Of a stretch of DNA of 64,000 bases, positions 33,319 through 43,020 are shown in pieces. The position numbers were made by a program, and so were the translations under genes. The DNA comes from Candidatus Electrothrix aestuarii. Lineage in GTDB: Bacteria; Desulfobacterota; Desulfobulbia; Desulfobulbales; Desulfobulbaceae. Under the pieces are notes generated by a model that was not told the DNA's origin, made no database searches, and was given only the letters and a program-made list of their open reading frames with translations. Where the stretch lies: positions 4,875,821 to 4,939,820 of the forward strand of contig CP159373.1 in assembly GCA_032595685.2 (NCBI GenBank), read 5' to 3'. Each line of letters opens with the position of its first letter. Within the stretch, counting starts at the first letter, position 1.

Positions 33319-33504
33319 TTTCCCGACCAATTTCTTTTCTTCGTACCCCTCCCTCCCCTCTCCTTCATCCCCTCCCCCAACACCAGGAAAACCGCAAAAA
33401 CATTGACAGGCTGGCAGGAACTCAGCATAGTTATGGGCAAGAAGCTGCGAGGACGCATCAATCCCACCCATATCTCCACGAGAAAGCGCATAAGGTGAAC
33501 CAAC

Positions 33505-34638
33505 ATGGTGAAGCACCAGAATGTCAACAAGATCATACTGCTGATCATGGTAACGGCAATATCTGCCCTGTTCCTGACCATGATCCGCCAGTTCCTCATG
33601 GCTATCTTCATGGCTGGTCTGTTTTCCGCCATGACCGCCCCTGCCCATCGCTGGTTAACCCCGCGCCTGAACAACCGGGAGAACTTATCCTCCATCCTCC
33701 TTATCGTTGCCATCGTCTGCCTCTTCCTGATTCCCTTAACCCTACTTATCGGCGTTGTTATCGGTCAGGCCGTGCATGTGGGCGAATCCGTAAGCCCGTG
33801 GATAAGCTCCTTTGTCGAGAAACCTGGAGTTCTGTCGGAACACATCAGCAAGATACCGCATTATGAAATCATATTACCCTACCGGGACATGATTCTGGCA
33901 AAGTCTGGCGATCTTGTGAGCAATATCAGTAAAATAGCCATCGACTCACTGACATCTCTCACTAAAATCACACTCAACGCTCTGTTTAACGTTGTCATCA
34001 TGCTCTACGTAATGTTTTACTTCCTGAGCATGGGCAAGGTGCTGCTGAAAAAGATACTCTATTACCTCCCCATGTCCCATGAGGATGAAGAGCGCCTCCT
34101 GCTCCGCTTTACCTCTGTAGCCGGGGCCACCATGAAATCCACCTTTATTATCGGCATACTCCAGGGCGGATTCTGTGGTTTTGCCTTTTTTCTGGCTGGC
34201 ATACAAGGGGCTGTTTTTTGGGGAACGGTTATGGCGGTCCTGTCCATTATCCCGGCTGTGGGCACGGCAGTGGTATGGGTCCCTGCCCTGATTATTCTTG
34301 CCATAGGCGGTGATATTTCCGGGGTTATTATCCTGGCGATTCTTTGCGGCGCCGTTGCAGGCAATCTGGACAATCTGCTCCGTCCCCGCTTAGTGGGCAA
34401 AGATACAGAGATGCACGACCTCTTTGTTCTCTTCGGCACCTTGGGCGGCATCACCTTGTTCGGGGTCCTCGGCATTATTATCGGCCCCATTATCTCTGCT
34501 CTTTTCATCACCATCTGGGAAATATACGGAGATGCCTTTCAGGAATATCTGCCGGAAGTCGGCCAACTGGGGGCAGAGAAAGCTTCCCTTGATGAGCCCG
34601 AAGAAACGGAAGCTTCAGAAGTTCTTCCTCAGGAGTAA
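33505..34638 (+). CDS. AI-2E family (PerM-like) membrane transporter
   Basis: 377 residues with about seven to eight membrane helices. Family landmarks are RQFLMAIFMAGLFSAMTAP at the N-terminus, GILQGGFCGFAFFLAGI, and the conserved NLLRPRLVGKDTEMHDLFVLFGTLGGITLFGVLG near residue 290-325 (given here in overlapping short blocks: NLLRPRLVGKD, LFVLFGTLGG, LFGVLGIIIGP). The acidic C-terminal tail is cytoplasmic. AI-2E members include autoinducer-2 exporters and cation/proton antiporters; the actual substrate is not readable. It stands alone. Confidence 0.87.
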   Translation: MVKHQNVNKIILLIMVTAISALFLTMIRQFLMAIFMAGLFSAMTAPAHRWLTPRLNNRENLSSILLIVAIVCLFLIPLTLLIGVVIGQAVHVGESVSPWISSFVEKPGVLSEHISKIPHYEIILPYRDMILAKSGDLVSNISKIAIDSLTSLTKITLNALFNVVIMLYVMFYFLSMGKVLLKKILYYLPMSHEDEERLLLRFTSVAGATMKSTFIIGILQGGFCGFAFFLAGIQGAVFWGTVMAVLSIIPAVGTAVVWVPALIILAIGGDISGVIILAILCGAVAGNLDNLLRPRLVGKDTEMHDLFVLFGTLGGITLFGVLGIIIGPIISALFITIWEIYGDAFQEYLPEVGQLGAEKASLDEPEETEASEVLPQE

Positions 34639-34898
34639 AAAACTTCTTTGAGTTTCCTTGCCGATACATGTTAAGATAGTTTTTGCTTACGGTATAGGGA
34701 TACTCACGTAGGAAGCTTACGTACAATCATGCAAGAAAACTAAGCTCCCGGTAATGCCGAGCAAAAAAACGAATAATTTTTCACCTTCTCTCAGCACGTT
34801 GCGTTATAGCATTATATAATATTGCGATATACTTACTCTCAGGTCAGGAAATACTCTAAGCCCTGAGGACCAAAAATAATGTAAAAGGAAAAAGATCT

Positions 34899-35399
34899 AT
34901 GAACCAGGAAAACAGCATCACAGAACGGGAAAAAATGGCAGATAGGGCTACACAACTTTTTGCAGAAGGTTTTCATTGCAGTCAGGCAGTGCTCTGCGCC
35001 TGTGGTGAACTCTTCAGAGACGAGCCGCCTTCACCGGAAGTCGTCGCTGCAATGGCACCCTTTGCCGGAGGCATGGGCAGCACAGGTAAGGTATGCGGAG
35101 CCCTGTCAGGTGCCTTGGCAACCATCGGTTTCACCTTAGGTAAAACAACACCTAAGCAGGAAAACCATCAGCAGATGTGCAGCATCAGCTATGCAATGAT
35201 CCAAAAATTTTCTGAAATTACCGAGCAGCACGGTAGCATAGAGTGTTCTGATATCGCACAAGTGGACTGGAAGGACAAAGAGGCGGTTCAGAATTTTCGG
35301 ACCAACCCAGACAGCACCCGCAAAAATTGTGTCCGGGTTGTTCGGGAAACCAGTAATACTCTCTACGATCTCATCACAGAAAAACTCCAGCAGAACTGA
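34899..35399 (+). CDS. C_GCAxxG_C_C family redox protein
   Basis: 166 residues with FHCSQAVLCACG, GGMGSTGKVCGALSGALATIG and later single Cys (QQMCSISY, IECSD, NCVRVV) in the order that names this family. Members are small, presumed redox-active or metal-binding proteins frequent in sulfate reducers and other anaerobes. The start at ATG 34899 follows AAAGGAAAAAGATCT. The 260-base gap upstream holds no gene. Confidence 0.85.
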   Translation: MNQENSITEREKMADRATQLFAEGFHCSQAVLCACGELFRDEPPSPEVVAAMAPFAGGMGSTGKVCGALSGALATIGFTLGKTTPKQENHQQMCSISYAMIQKFSEITEQHGSIECSDIAQVDWKDKEAVQNFRTNPDSTRKNCVRVVRETSNTLYDLITEKLQQN

Positions 35400-35466
35400 T
35401 AAAAACTCATCAGCCTGTTCGCCCTCTGGGTCAAAACATGGGTAACATGCGCTTAGGGAGAAATTT

Positions 35467-35898
35467 ATGCAAACAAGAAAGACAGCCAAACAAAAAAGTG
35501 GACGTCCGTTATGGTATACGGGACTTTTTCTCCTGATACTGATATCGCTGAGCGCCTGTGGTCCGATGTATAAAACAGAGTACATTCTGGAGCCCCCAAC
35601 CAGCCAACAGGGGAAAGTCTGTGTTATGCAATGCGAACAGAACAGAAGCCAATGCAAAAACAATCTCCAATTGGCCCAGAAAGACTGTGAACACCAGAAT
35701 GAAATAGCGAGCATCAAACTGGAGAACTGCCTGAAAGCCGGTGAAATGACCTGCTACGACAGTCGCAAACCCTGCCCTCCTTTGGACTTTGAGCAGTGCA
35801 ATAAAGAGCATCGCTACTGCTACCAAGCCTGTGGCGGCAAGGCCATCCCGCAGATTACCTGTATTGATACCTGGGGTTGGGGCTTTGGTTGCAATTAG
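35467..35898 (+). CDS. Cys-rich lipoprotein, unknown function
   Basis: 143 residues. A basic N-terminus and hydrophobic core end in lipobox SLSAC near residue 31, so it should be lipid-anchored. The mature part has about twelve Cys in paired spacing (CVMQCEQNRSQC, CLKAGEMTC, CNKEHRYCYQAC), suggesting disulfides. GGGAG precedes the ATG. It lies between the redox protein and the methylmalonyl-CoA epimerase but is not obviously linked to either. Confidence 0.75.
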   Translation: MQTRKTAKQKSGRPLWYTGLFLLILISLSACGPMYKTEYILEPPTSQQGKVCVMQCEQNRSQCKNNLQLAQKDCEHQNEIASIKLENCLKAGEMTCYDSRKPCPPLDFEQCNKEHRYCYQACGGKAIPQITCIDTWGWGFGCN

Positions 35899-35985
35899 CA
35901 AAAAAGCAGAAAACCGACTCAAACGAAGCAAAAAACAATTTGGGAGGAGCACACCCGCTCCTCTCACCTTACTAGCTTTCTCTCC

Positions 35986-36399
35986 ATGCTGAAAAAAATT
36001 GACCATATAGGCATAGCGGTCCATTCCATCGATCAGGCCCGTCTTTTTTACGAACAGGCCTTAGGGCTACATTGCGAACGAATTGAGGAGGTTCCATCCC
36101 AACAGGTTCGCACGGCTTTTTTTGCTCTCGGTGAAACCAAAATAGAGCTGCTTGAACCCTTAGGCGAAGACGGTCCCATTGCAAAATTCTTACAACGCCA
36201 GGGCGAAGGAGTGCATCACATCGCCTATGGCTGTGATGATGCAGCGACCCAGCTGAAGCAGGCGAAAAAGGCCGGATGTCGTCTTATTAACGAAACACCC
36301 ATTTCCGGGGCAGGCGGAAAACAGATAGGCTTTCTCCACCCCAAATCCACTCACGGAGTGCTGACAGAACTCTGTTCAGCACAGCAAGCCACGGAGTAA
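35986..36399 (+). CDS. mce: methylmalonyl-CoA epimerase
   Basis: Interconverts (R)- and (S)-methylmalonyl-CoA. 137 residues, normal length, of the glyoxalase/VOC fold. DHIGIAVHSID at the start (first His metal ligand), GETKIELLEP (Glu), GEGVHHIAYGCDD (His pair) and HGVLTELC (Glu) provide the expected metal site. It is followed 100 bases later by the carboxyltransferase subunit, as in propionate-metabolising Desulfobulbus relatives. Confidence 0.92.
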   Translation: MLKKIDHIGIAVHSIDQARLFYEQALGLHCERIEEVPSQQVRTAFFALGETKIELLEPLGEDGPIAKFLQRQGEGVHHIAYGCDDAATQLKQAKKAGCRLINETPISGAGGKQIGFLHPKSTHGVLTELCSAQQATE

Positions 36400-36499
36400 G
36401 GCTGCGGTAAGGGAAGATAAAGGAATATTTTTCGTTCCATATCACACCTCCCCTCTACCCATTTAACCCGTTAATTCATACCCATTATCCTTCAAAACC

Positions 36500-38032
36500 A
36501 TGCAGGAAATCATTGATCGACTTGAGGCAAAACGCGAAGCCGCCCGTTTAGGCGGTGGCCAGAAACGGATTGACAAACAACATGCCCAGGGAAAACTGAC
36601 CGCCCGTGAACGCATCGAACTTTTTCTGGACGCAGGCAGTTTTGAAGAATGGGATATGTTTGTGGAACATCGCTGCGTGGATTTCGGCATGGCAGATAAA
36701 AAAATCCCTGGAGACGGGGTGGTCACGGGCTATGGCACGGTTTGCGGTCGTCTGGTCTTTGTCTACAGCCAGGATTTTACCGTGTTTGGCGGTTCGCTTT
36801 CTGCTGCTCATGCGGAAAAAATCTGCAAGATTATGGATCACGCCATTAAGGTCGGCGCACCGGTAGTCGGACTGAATGATTCCGGTGGAGCACGCATCCA
36901 GGAAGGCGTTGAGGCCCTGGCCGGATACGCGGATGTCTTTCAGCGCAATGTGCTGGCCTCCGGGGTAATCCCCCAGCTCTCCATGATCATGGGCCCCTGT
37001 GCAGGTGGCGCGGTGTATTCTCCAGCCATGACGGATTTCATCTTCATGGTGAAAAACACCTCCTATATGTTTGTGACAGGACCGGATGTGGTCAAAACCG
37101 TGACCCATGAGGTGGTGACAGCTGAGGAGCTCGGTGGCGCAGCTACCCATACTGCCCGCTCCGGTGTTGCAGACTTGGCCTTTGAAAACGGCGTTGAGGC
37201 CCTGCTCATGCTGCGACGACTCATCAATTACCTGCCATCCAATAACCGAGAGGCCCCACCAATTTGGCCCTGCAACGATACCCCGGAACGGGTGGATTTT
37301 TCTTTGGACAGCCTGATTCCAGATGATCCCAATAAGCCCTATGACATGAAAGAACTCATCACCAAGGTGGTGGATGAATGCGACTTTTTTGAACTACAAC
37401 CGGACTTTGCCGCCAATATTATTATCGGCATGGCCCGGATGCAAGGCTCAACCGTAGGTATAGTTGCCAACCAACCTATGGTCTTGGCAGGGTGTCTGGA
37501 TATCTCCTCATCACGTAAAGCAGCACGTTTTGTCCGTTTCTGTGATGCCTTCAATATCCCGCTACTCACCTTTGTTGATGTTCCCGGCTTCCTCCCTGGC
37601 ACAGCTCAGGAGTATGGCGGAATTATTAAACACGGTGCCAAACTTCTCTACGCCTATGCTGAAGCAACCGTCCCCAAAATCACAGTAATCACTCGTAAGG
37701 CATATGGCGGGGCCTATGATGTGATGAGTTCTAAACACCTGCGCGGCGATGTCAACCTTGCCTGGCCCAGCGCTGAAATCGCGGTAATGGGTCCTAAGGG
37801 TGCAGTGGAGATTATTTTCCGTGCAGACAGCCAAGACAGTGAAATGGCAAAAGAGCGAACTGCTGAATACACAGCCCGTTTTGCAAATCCCTTTGTTGCA
37901 GGTAGCCGAGGTTTTATTGATGATGTCATCATGCCACACCATACCCGCATGCGTATCTGTCGTTCTCTGGCCATGCTGCGCAATAAAAAGCTAGAAAACC
38001 CCTGGCGTAAACACGGCAATATCCCCTTATAG
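36500..38032 (+). CDS. mmdA: methylmalonyl-CoA carboxyltransferase / propionyl-CoA carboxylase beta subunit
   Basis: 510-residue acyl-CoA carboxyltransferase with both crotonase-like halves. [53 protein letters not shown] (first oxyanion hole), and in the second half [31 protein letters not shown] and [18 protein letters not shown]. It transfers CO2 between propionyl-CoA/methylmalonyl-CoA and biotin; in related bacteria it belongs to the transcarboxylase or decarboxylase of the propionate pathway. No biotin carrier or membrane decarboxylase subunit is adjacent, so the complex type is open. Confidence 0.92.
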   Translation: MQEIIDRLEAKREAARLGGGQKRIDKQHAQGKLTARERIELFLDAGSFEEWDMFVEHRCVDFGMADKKIPGDGVVTGYGTVCGRLVFVYSQDFTVFGGSLSAAHAEKICKIMDHAIKVGAPVVGLNDSGGARIQEGVEALAGYADVFQRNVLASGVIPQLSMIMGPCAGGAVYSPAMTDFIFMVKNTSYMFVTGPDVVKTVTHEVVTAEELGGAATHTARSGVADLAFENGVEALLMLRRLINYLPSNNREAPPIWPCNDTPERVDFSLDSLIPDDPNKPYDMKELITKVVDECDFFELQPDFAANIIIGMARMQGSTVGIVANQPMVLAGCLDISSSRKAARFVRFCDAFNIPLLTFVDVPGFLPGTAQEYGGIIKHGAKLLYAYAEATVPKITVITRKAYGGAYDVMSSKHLRGDVNLAWPSAEIAVMGPKGAVEIIFRADSQDSEMAKERTAEYTARFANPFVAGSRGFIDDVIMPHHTRMRICRSLAMLRNKKLENPWRKHGNIPL

Positions 38033-38065
38033 TCAGAAATCTCTCCCCAGCTCTCCAATAAATAT

Positions 38066-38087
38066 CCCCCACCTCTTCGAGTGGGGG
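38066..38087 (+). terminator. GC hairpin downstream of mmdA
   Basis: CCCCCAC-CTCTTCGA-GTGGGGG forms a 7-bp stem 34 bases past the mmdA stop. No T-run follows, so termination is uncertain; it resembles the C/G hairpins at 3993-4069. Confidence 0.4.
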
Positions 38088-38154
38088 AACACGAAGATAC
38101 ATTTACTTAACTGTTACACCGCAAGCAGCGGGACATCACACCCGGAACTTCGCA

Positions 38155-38730
38155 ATGAACACCTTCACGAAATACTCCTCTCTTCTTACTGTAAGTACTC
38201 TTTCTCTGCTCCTTTTAAGCGCCTGTGCGGAAACCCGCCAGGAGCTTTGGAGTGATGTAACGACATTTAAAAAAGAACTCAAAGAAGATCTCAAGGTCTG
38301 GAGCAAGACAAACGGCTATAAGGGAATAAAATTTCCTGCTACAGACAAGGTAGTTCCCACTTTCCAGGACAAACAGGTTCCGGTCAGCTGTCGGGTCTTT
38401 GCCCACCTACTGGTCTCCGTTCCAGCGGGATATACAGGTAAGAGTCTGGCCCAGACCGTTGAAGCAGAGGCTATGCAACGGGGCGCAGATATGCTCCTCA
38501 TCGGGGGGGCTCGACAGGCAGAGGATGATCAGGGGCCAGCCTTTTCTTATTATGGACCAGCAAAGCCCTATAAATGCCGCGATAACTGGGATGGCTGGAA
38601 ATTCGCCTATGAAGATTGGGTCAATCAGGGTGCTTGGGTTAGCATTGGGTATAATGAATGGGGTAACCCAACAGCCCGTTTCAACTCACCCTTAATCATG
38701 CAGGCAGCTTTTCTGAGGTGTCCGAATTAG
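38155..38730 (+). CDS. putative lipoprotein, unknown function
   Basis: 191 residues with a signal ending in lipobox LLLSAC near residue 23. The mature protein starts acidic and later has VPAGYTGKSLAQTVEAEAMQRGADMLLIGGARQ, a pattern seen in small outer-membrane lipoproteins of the YnfC/YgdR type length but not matched to a named family. The Gly/Tyr/Trp-rich C-terminus suggests beta structure. It stands alone between mmdA and the OmpA gene. Confidence 0.72.
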   Translation: MNTFTKYSSLLTVSTLSLLLLSACAETRQELWSDVTTFKKELKEDLKVWSKTNGYKGIKFPATDKVVPTFQDKQVPVSCRVFAHLLVSVPAGYTGKSLAQTVEAEAMQRGADMLLIGGARQAEDDQGPAFSYYGPAKPYKCRDNWDGWKFAYEDWVNQGAWVSIGYNEWGNPTARFNSPLIMQAAFLRCPN

Positions 38731-38968
38731 TATCACTCGACTTTCAAGTTTTTAGAATCTGAATTTTATTCGCTGCAATTTTAGGCAATTAGATTCCTTA
38801 CCAAGGAACGCTGATTTTCTTCTCCTGAATCCCCTATACTTTAAACTAGCTGAATTTACGGAGGTGGAGTCTAGGAAGCAGCACGAGAAAAACGCGCAAA
38901 TTTGGGCAAGAAGAAAAAACTTGATAGTCGAGTATCAACATCTCCAGTGAGTTATTTTTTAAATTTTC

Positions 38969-39970
38969 ATGGTTGTTTCCAGTATAATGAGCAATAAATT
39001 GAAAGGTTCCTCATCGCTCCCTGTGTCTCCAAAAATTCTTCTTCCTATATTTCTGACCTGTTTATTATACACTCCAGCATATGGGGATGCCCCAAAAAAC
39101 TCTCTCTGGCAACAGGAGGAAGCGATCTGCCTGGTTAACCAGGACTGCATCACTCTGGAAAATATCGAGAAAATTAACAGAGAAAAATGCCTACATCGTA
39201 CAAAAGATGAAGCACTGGAAAATAATTTTTTTGTAATCGGCGATTCATGCGCTACAAAAAAAGAAACCGCTGAAGAGATTACAAGTACTCTTTCAGCGGT
39301 TTTTGCTGCCATAAAAAAATCATTTGCAGAAATTGACCGTGACTTTTCCGTATCTGAATCTGTTGATATTTTCTTATTGTACGTACAGACAAGCAAAGAC
39401 ACTGTCACCAAAAACTCAACAGACAAGCAAATCACAGAAGCTCATGCTCAAAAAAGCCACGTGAACACCGACCCCGTGATACTTATCCGGCTTAAAAGTA
39501 ACGTGTTCTTTGATTTCAGTTCAAAAAAAATCAACACATCAGGTTCTACCATTATACGCCACTTGGTAAGTGACGTCCTTGTTGCATCCCCCAGCTATAA
39601 AAAAATCAGCATAGTCGGGCATACAGACAATGTCGGCACAGCGGAGAACAACTTGCGTCTCAGCAAAAAACGCTCTGATATCGTTGTAGAAGAACTCCAG
39701 AAGCAGCTGCGCAGGCTAGGCGATACCGCCAATGGAGTTCATTCATTTCAGATAGAAAGCATAGGTGTTGGAGAATCACAGCCCATAGAGCACACAGAGC
39801 GGGAGATGGCATCACAAGCAAACCGGCGTCTTGAGATATTTCTCTCGCCCTCTTCCATTGCTCTGCATAAAACGGAAAAATACATTCAGTGCCTGCACCA
39901 CTGGGACGACACAGCACCTGAATCTGACCTTGCGGACTGTTTTCTTGAGTACATGGTAATACAAGAATAA
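38969..39970 (+). CDS. OmpA-family peptidoglycan-binding protein
   Basis: 333 residues. The signal peptide runs to about residue 39 (LPIFLTCLLYTPAYG, cleavage before DA); the second Met at 38987 is an equally good start. The C-terminal OmpA domain (about 165-300) has NVFFDFSSKKI, ISIVGHTDNVGTAENNLRLSKKRSD and SQANRRLEIFL, including the Asp and Arg that bind diaminopimelate. The middle part is unrecognised. It is an envelope protein just upstream of clpV but separated from it by a structured leader, so it may not be part of the secretion locus. Confidence 0.82.
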   Translation: MVVSSIMSNKLKGSSSLPVSPKILLPIFLTCLLYTPAYGDAPKNSLWQQEEAICLVNQDCITLENIEKINREKCLHRTKDEALENNFFVIGDSCATKKETAEEITSTLSAVFAAIKKSFAEIDRDFSVSESVDIFLLYVQTSKDTVTKNSTDKQITEAHAQKSHVNTDPVILIRLKSNVFFDFSSKKINTSGSTIIRHLVSDVLVASPSYKKISIVGHTDNVGTAENNLRLSKKRSDIVVEELQKQLRRLGDTANGVHSFQIESIGVGESQPIEHTEREMASQANRRLEIFLSPSSIALHKTEKYIQCLHHWDDTAPESDLADCFLEYMVIQE

Positions 39971-40039
39971 CTCCAGGACAGACGAGAGGACGATTTTCCC
40001 TGATTATAACGGATTTTCCTACTTCATAATGTTGTATAT

Positions 40040-40151
40040 GAAAGTAGGTCGGTAAAGCCGACGAGACTTCCGGTCTTTCATGTTTTGTTTTCCCGAAAGT
40101 GCTGGATGATATGTTCTACTCATCGGCCAGTTTTCATACTTTGTTTTTCCG
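40040..40151 (+). ncRNA. tandem hairpin leader upstream of clpV
   Basis: Two adjacent units share their borders: GAAAGTAGG...TCTTTCATGTTTTGTTTTCCCG (40040-40095) and GAAAGTGCTGG...TTTTCATACTTTGTTTTTCCG (40095-40151). Unit 1 folds with an outer ATGAAAG/CTTTCAT stem and an inner GTCGG-TAAAG-CCGAC hairpin. Unit 2 has CTGGATGA/TCATCGGCCAG. The stems differ in sequence while the flanks are kept. It lies 110 bases before the clpV start. I could not match it to a known RNA class. Confidence 0.4.
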
Positions 40152-40262
40152 CCCCGAAGAGGTAGAATGGAAGTTTATATTTACCGAAGGAAGCCGCTAT
40201 AGCTATAAAGGGTCTTTCTTCCCCTTATCAATCACATAGGCTTTCGCTGGAGGAAAAGTCTC

Positions 40263-42977
40263 ATGGTCATCGTTGATATCAAAGGCTTGCTGCTGCATCT
40301 CAATCCCTTCTGCACCAATGCTCTTCAGGCCGCAGCTGGCCTATCGGTCTCCCGAACCCATTACGAGGTGACCATTGAACATTTTCTCCTCAAAGTTCTT
40401 GATGAGCTCCATGCTGACTGGCCGCTCATTTTCGAACGGTTTGGCGTTGAATCCGGTCAAGTTCGTAAAAAACTCGACGATGTCCTGGAAGATTACACCA
40501 GCGGCAACTCAGGAAAACCAGTATTTTCTCCCATGCTTCTGGATCTTGTCCAGGAAGCATGGTTGATCGCCTCCATTGATCTCAGTGACCGGAAAATCCG
40601 TTCAGGAGCCCTCCTTCTCGCCCTCCTCGCCCGCCCTGCCTATTATGCGACTGGTCAGTACATGGACATCCTCCGAACTATCAACCGAGAAGAACTCCTC
40701 AAGGAATTTTGGGCCATCACCAAACCTTCCGTAGAGGCTGTCAGTCGAGAGGAGCGTATCCAGCAAGAATCCAAGGAAAGCGCAACAGGGAAAGAAGGTT
40801 TTCTGGCTCGCTTTTGTCAGGATTTCACAGAGAACGCCCGCCAGGGAAAAATAGACCGCGTCTTTGGTCGGAACAAAGAAATCCGTTTAATGATTGATAT
40901 CCTGGCACGACGTCGGAAGAATAATCCTATCTGTGTCGGCGAGCCTGGGGTTGGCAAAACCGCTGTGGTGGAAGGCCTTGCCCTCCGTATTGTAGAGGGC
41001 GATGTACCTGATGCGATCAAAGGCACTTCTTTACTGGTCCTGGATATGGGCCTTTTAGAAGCAGGTGCGGGAATGAAGGGCGAGTTTGAAAATCGCCTCA
41101 ATGGAGTAATCACAGAGATCAAACAATCAGCAACTCCCATTATCCTCTTTATTGATGAGGCACACACTTTAGTGGGAGCTGGAGGCTCGGCAGGGGGCGG
41201 TGATGCAGCCAATCTGCTTAAACCTGCTCTGGCCCGGGGAGAGTTACGTACTGTTGCAGCAACGACTTGGACAGAATACAAAAAATATTTTGAAAAAGAC
41301 CCAGCCCTGGCCCGTAGGTTCCAGTTGGTCAAACTTGATGAACCCAACACCGAGACAACAACACTCATTCTACGTGGCATCAAGGAGAGTTACGAAAAAT
41401 CCCATAAGGTCATTGTCCGTGATGACGCTGTACAGGCAGCAAGTGAACTTGCTGACCGGTATATCTCAGGGCGATTCCTGCCCGACAAGGCAATTGATTT
41501 ATTGGATACGGCCTGCGCACGGATCAGCATTAATCTGGCGACCAAACCACCCTCTCTTGAAGATCTGGAGCGTTCCATCGCTGCCTTGAGACGGGAGCAG
41601 CAAGCGATATTACGAGATCAGGAAAACAATGTCCCGATAGATACAGAGCGTCTTGAAGAAATCAGCGAAGACGTGAACAAGCTGGATGGAGAGCGACAGA
41701 AATTAGAGAAACGCTGGCTCCAGGAAAAAGAGGCAGCCAATAAAGTTGTTGTCCTGAGAAATCAACTCTACGATGCCGTACAACAGGGAAAAACTGACGC
41801 AGAGGAGGGGCAGCAGGAGGATGAAGTTGCAGAGGGAGAAAGTGATGAATCCTCAGAAGATATGGAACAACCTGGCGATCCAGAGACCCTGCGCCAGCAA
41901 CTTGCCGAGGCTGATGCGGCTCTGATGGCACTCCAGGGGAAAGATCCTTTGATTCAAATTGAGGTTAATCCTGATATTGTGGCACAAGTAGCTGCCGACT
42001 GGACAGGTATTCCTCTGGGCAGGATGCTGCGTGATGAGGCAGAAAACATCATCAACTTTGAATCCATTATAGGGAAAAAGATTAAGGGGCAAGATCACGC
42101 GCTTTCTGCTATGGGAGAGGTCATTCGGGCGGCCAAGGCAGGTATCAACAATCCGCACCAACCCCAGGGTGTTTTCCTCTTTTCGGGTCCGTCTGGCGTA
42201 GGAAAAACCGCTACAGCTCTGGCTCTTGCCGAGCAAATCTTTGGCAGCGAGAAAAGCGTAGTCACCATTAATATGAGCGAATTCCAGGAAAGCCATACAA
42301 CCAGTCGTCTGATCGGTTCGCCTCCCGGTTATGTGGGCTTCGGCGAGGGCGGCATGCTCACCGAGGCAGTGCGGAAAATGCCCTATGCCGTTGTCCTGCT
42401 TGATGAGGTGGAAAAAGCGCATATTGATATTATGAACCTTTTTTACCAGGTCTTTGATAAAGGGATGCTCACCGACGGAGAAGGGAAAGAAATCAACTTC
42501 CGTAATACGATCATCATTCTTACCTCCAATCTTGGGACAGATGTAATCCAGGAAATGACATCCGGGGAGGAACGTCCACCGGTTGAAGCGGTCATGGGGG
42601 CGGTACGGCCCATGCTCTCCCAATATTTTAAGCCAGCCCTACTGGCCAGGACAACAGTGATTCCTTTCTTCAGCCTGGATCGGGACGCTATGGAAAATAT
42701 CGTGGAGATCAAGCTCCAAGGCTTGCGCGACACGCTCATGAACAACAACCGGATGAAACTCGACTGGACCGCAAAGGTGGTGCAGCAGATTGCAGCCCGC
42801 TGTACGGAAGTCGAAACAGGAGCACGAAATATTGAATATATCCTTAGTGGTAACGTACTCCCAAAACTGTCCAGAGAGATCCTTACCCAGATGAGCGGCG
42901 GTCAACTCCCTGCCGGGGTAACGCTGGATGTTGACGAGCAGGGAGAATTCACCATGCAGTTTCAGGAAAAAATTTAA
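40263..42977 (+). CDS. clpV: T6SS sheath-recycling ATPase ClpV
   Basis: AAA+ disaggregase of the Hsp100 class, 904 residues, that disassembles contracted TssB/TssC sheath. It has an N-terminal Clp-N-like domain (1-150), AAA1 with GEPGVGKTAVVEGLA near 228 and ILFIDEAHTLVGAG, a short coiled middle domain with an acidic insert (QQEDEVAEGESDESSEDMEQ), AAA2 with GPSGVGKTATALALA near 640 and VVLLDEVEKAH. IDLKGLLxxLNP at the very start is the usual ClpV opening, which separates it from ClpB. GGAGG precedes the ATG. It leads a plus-strand series of spike/effector genes with 43 bases to the next gene. Confidence 0.92.
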   Translation: MVIVDIKGLLLHLNPFCTNALQAAAGLSVSRTHYEVTIEHFLLKVLDELHADWPLIFERFGVESGQVRKKLDDVLEDYTSGNSGKPVFSPMLLDLVQEAWLIASIDLSDRKIRSGALLLALLARPAYYATGQYMDILRTINREELLKEFWAITKPSVEAVSREERIQQESKESATGKEGFLARFCQDFTENARQGKIDRVFGRNKEIRLMIDILARRRKNNPICVGEPGVGKTAVVEGLALRIVEGDVPDAIKGTSLLVLDMGLLEAGAGMKGEFENRLNGVITEIKQSATPIILFIDEAHTLVGAGGSAGGGDAANLLKPALARGELRTVAATTWTEYKKYFEKDPALARRFQLVKLDEPNTETTTLILRGIKESYEKSHKVIVRDDAVQAASELADRYISGRFLPDKAIDLLDTACARISINLATKPPSLEDLERSIAALRREQQAILRDQENNVPIDTERLEEISEDVNKLDGERQKLEKRWLQEKEAANKVVVLRNQLYDAVQQGKTDAEEGQQEDEVAEGESDESSEDMEQPGDPETLRQQLAEADAALMALQGKDPLIQIEVNPDIVAQVAADWTGIPLGRMLRDEAENIINFESIIGKKIKGQDHALSAMGEVIRAAKAGINNPHQPQGVFLFSGPSGVGKTATALALAEQIFGSEKSVVTINMSEFQESHTTSRLIGSPPGYVGFGEGGMLTEAVRKMPYAVVLLDEVEKAHIDIMNLFYQVFDKGMLTDGEGKEINFRNTIIILTSNLGTDVIQEMTSGEERPPVEAVMGAVRPMLSQYFKPALLARTTVIPFFSLDRDAMENIVEIKLQGLRDTLMNNNRMKLDWTAKVVQQIAARCTEVETGARNIEYILSGNVLPKLSREILTQMSGGQLPAGVTLDVDEQGEFTMQFQEKI

Positions 42978-43020
42978 TGACTACAAAGATGCTGCAATAT
43001 CCCGTTGAATCAAAAAAAGT

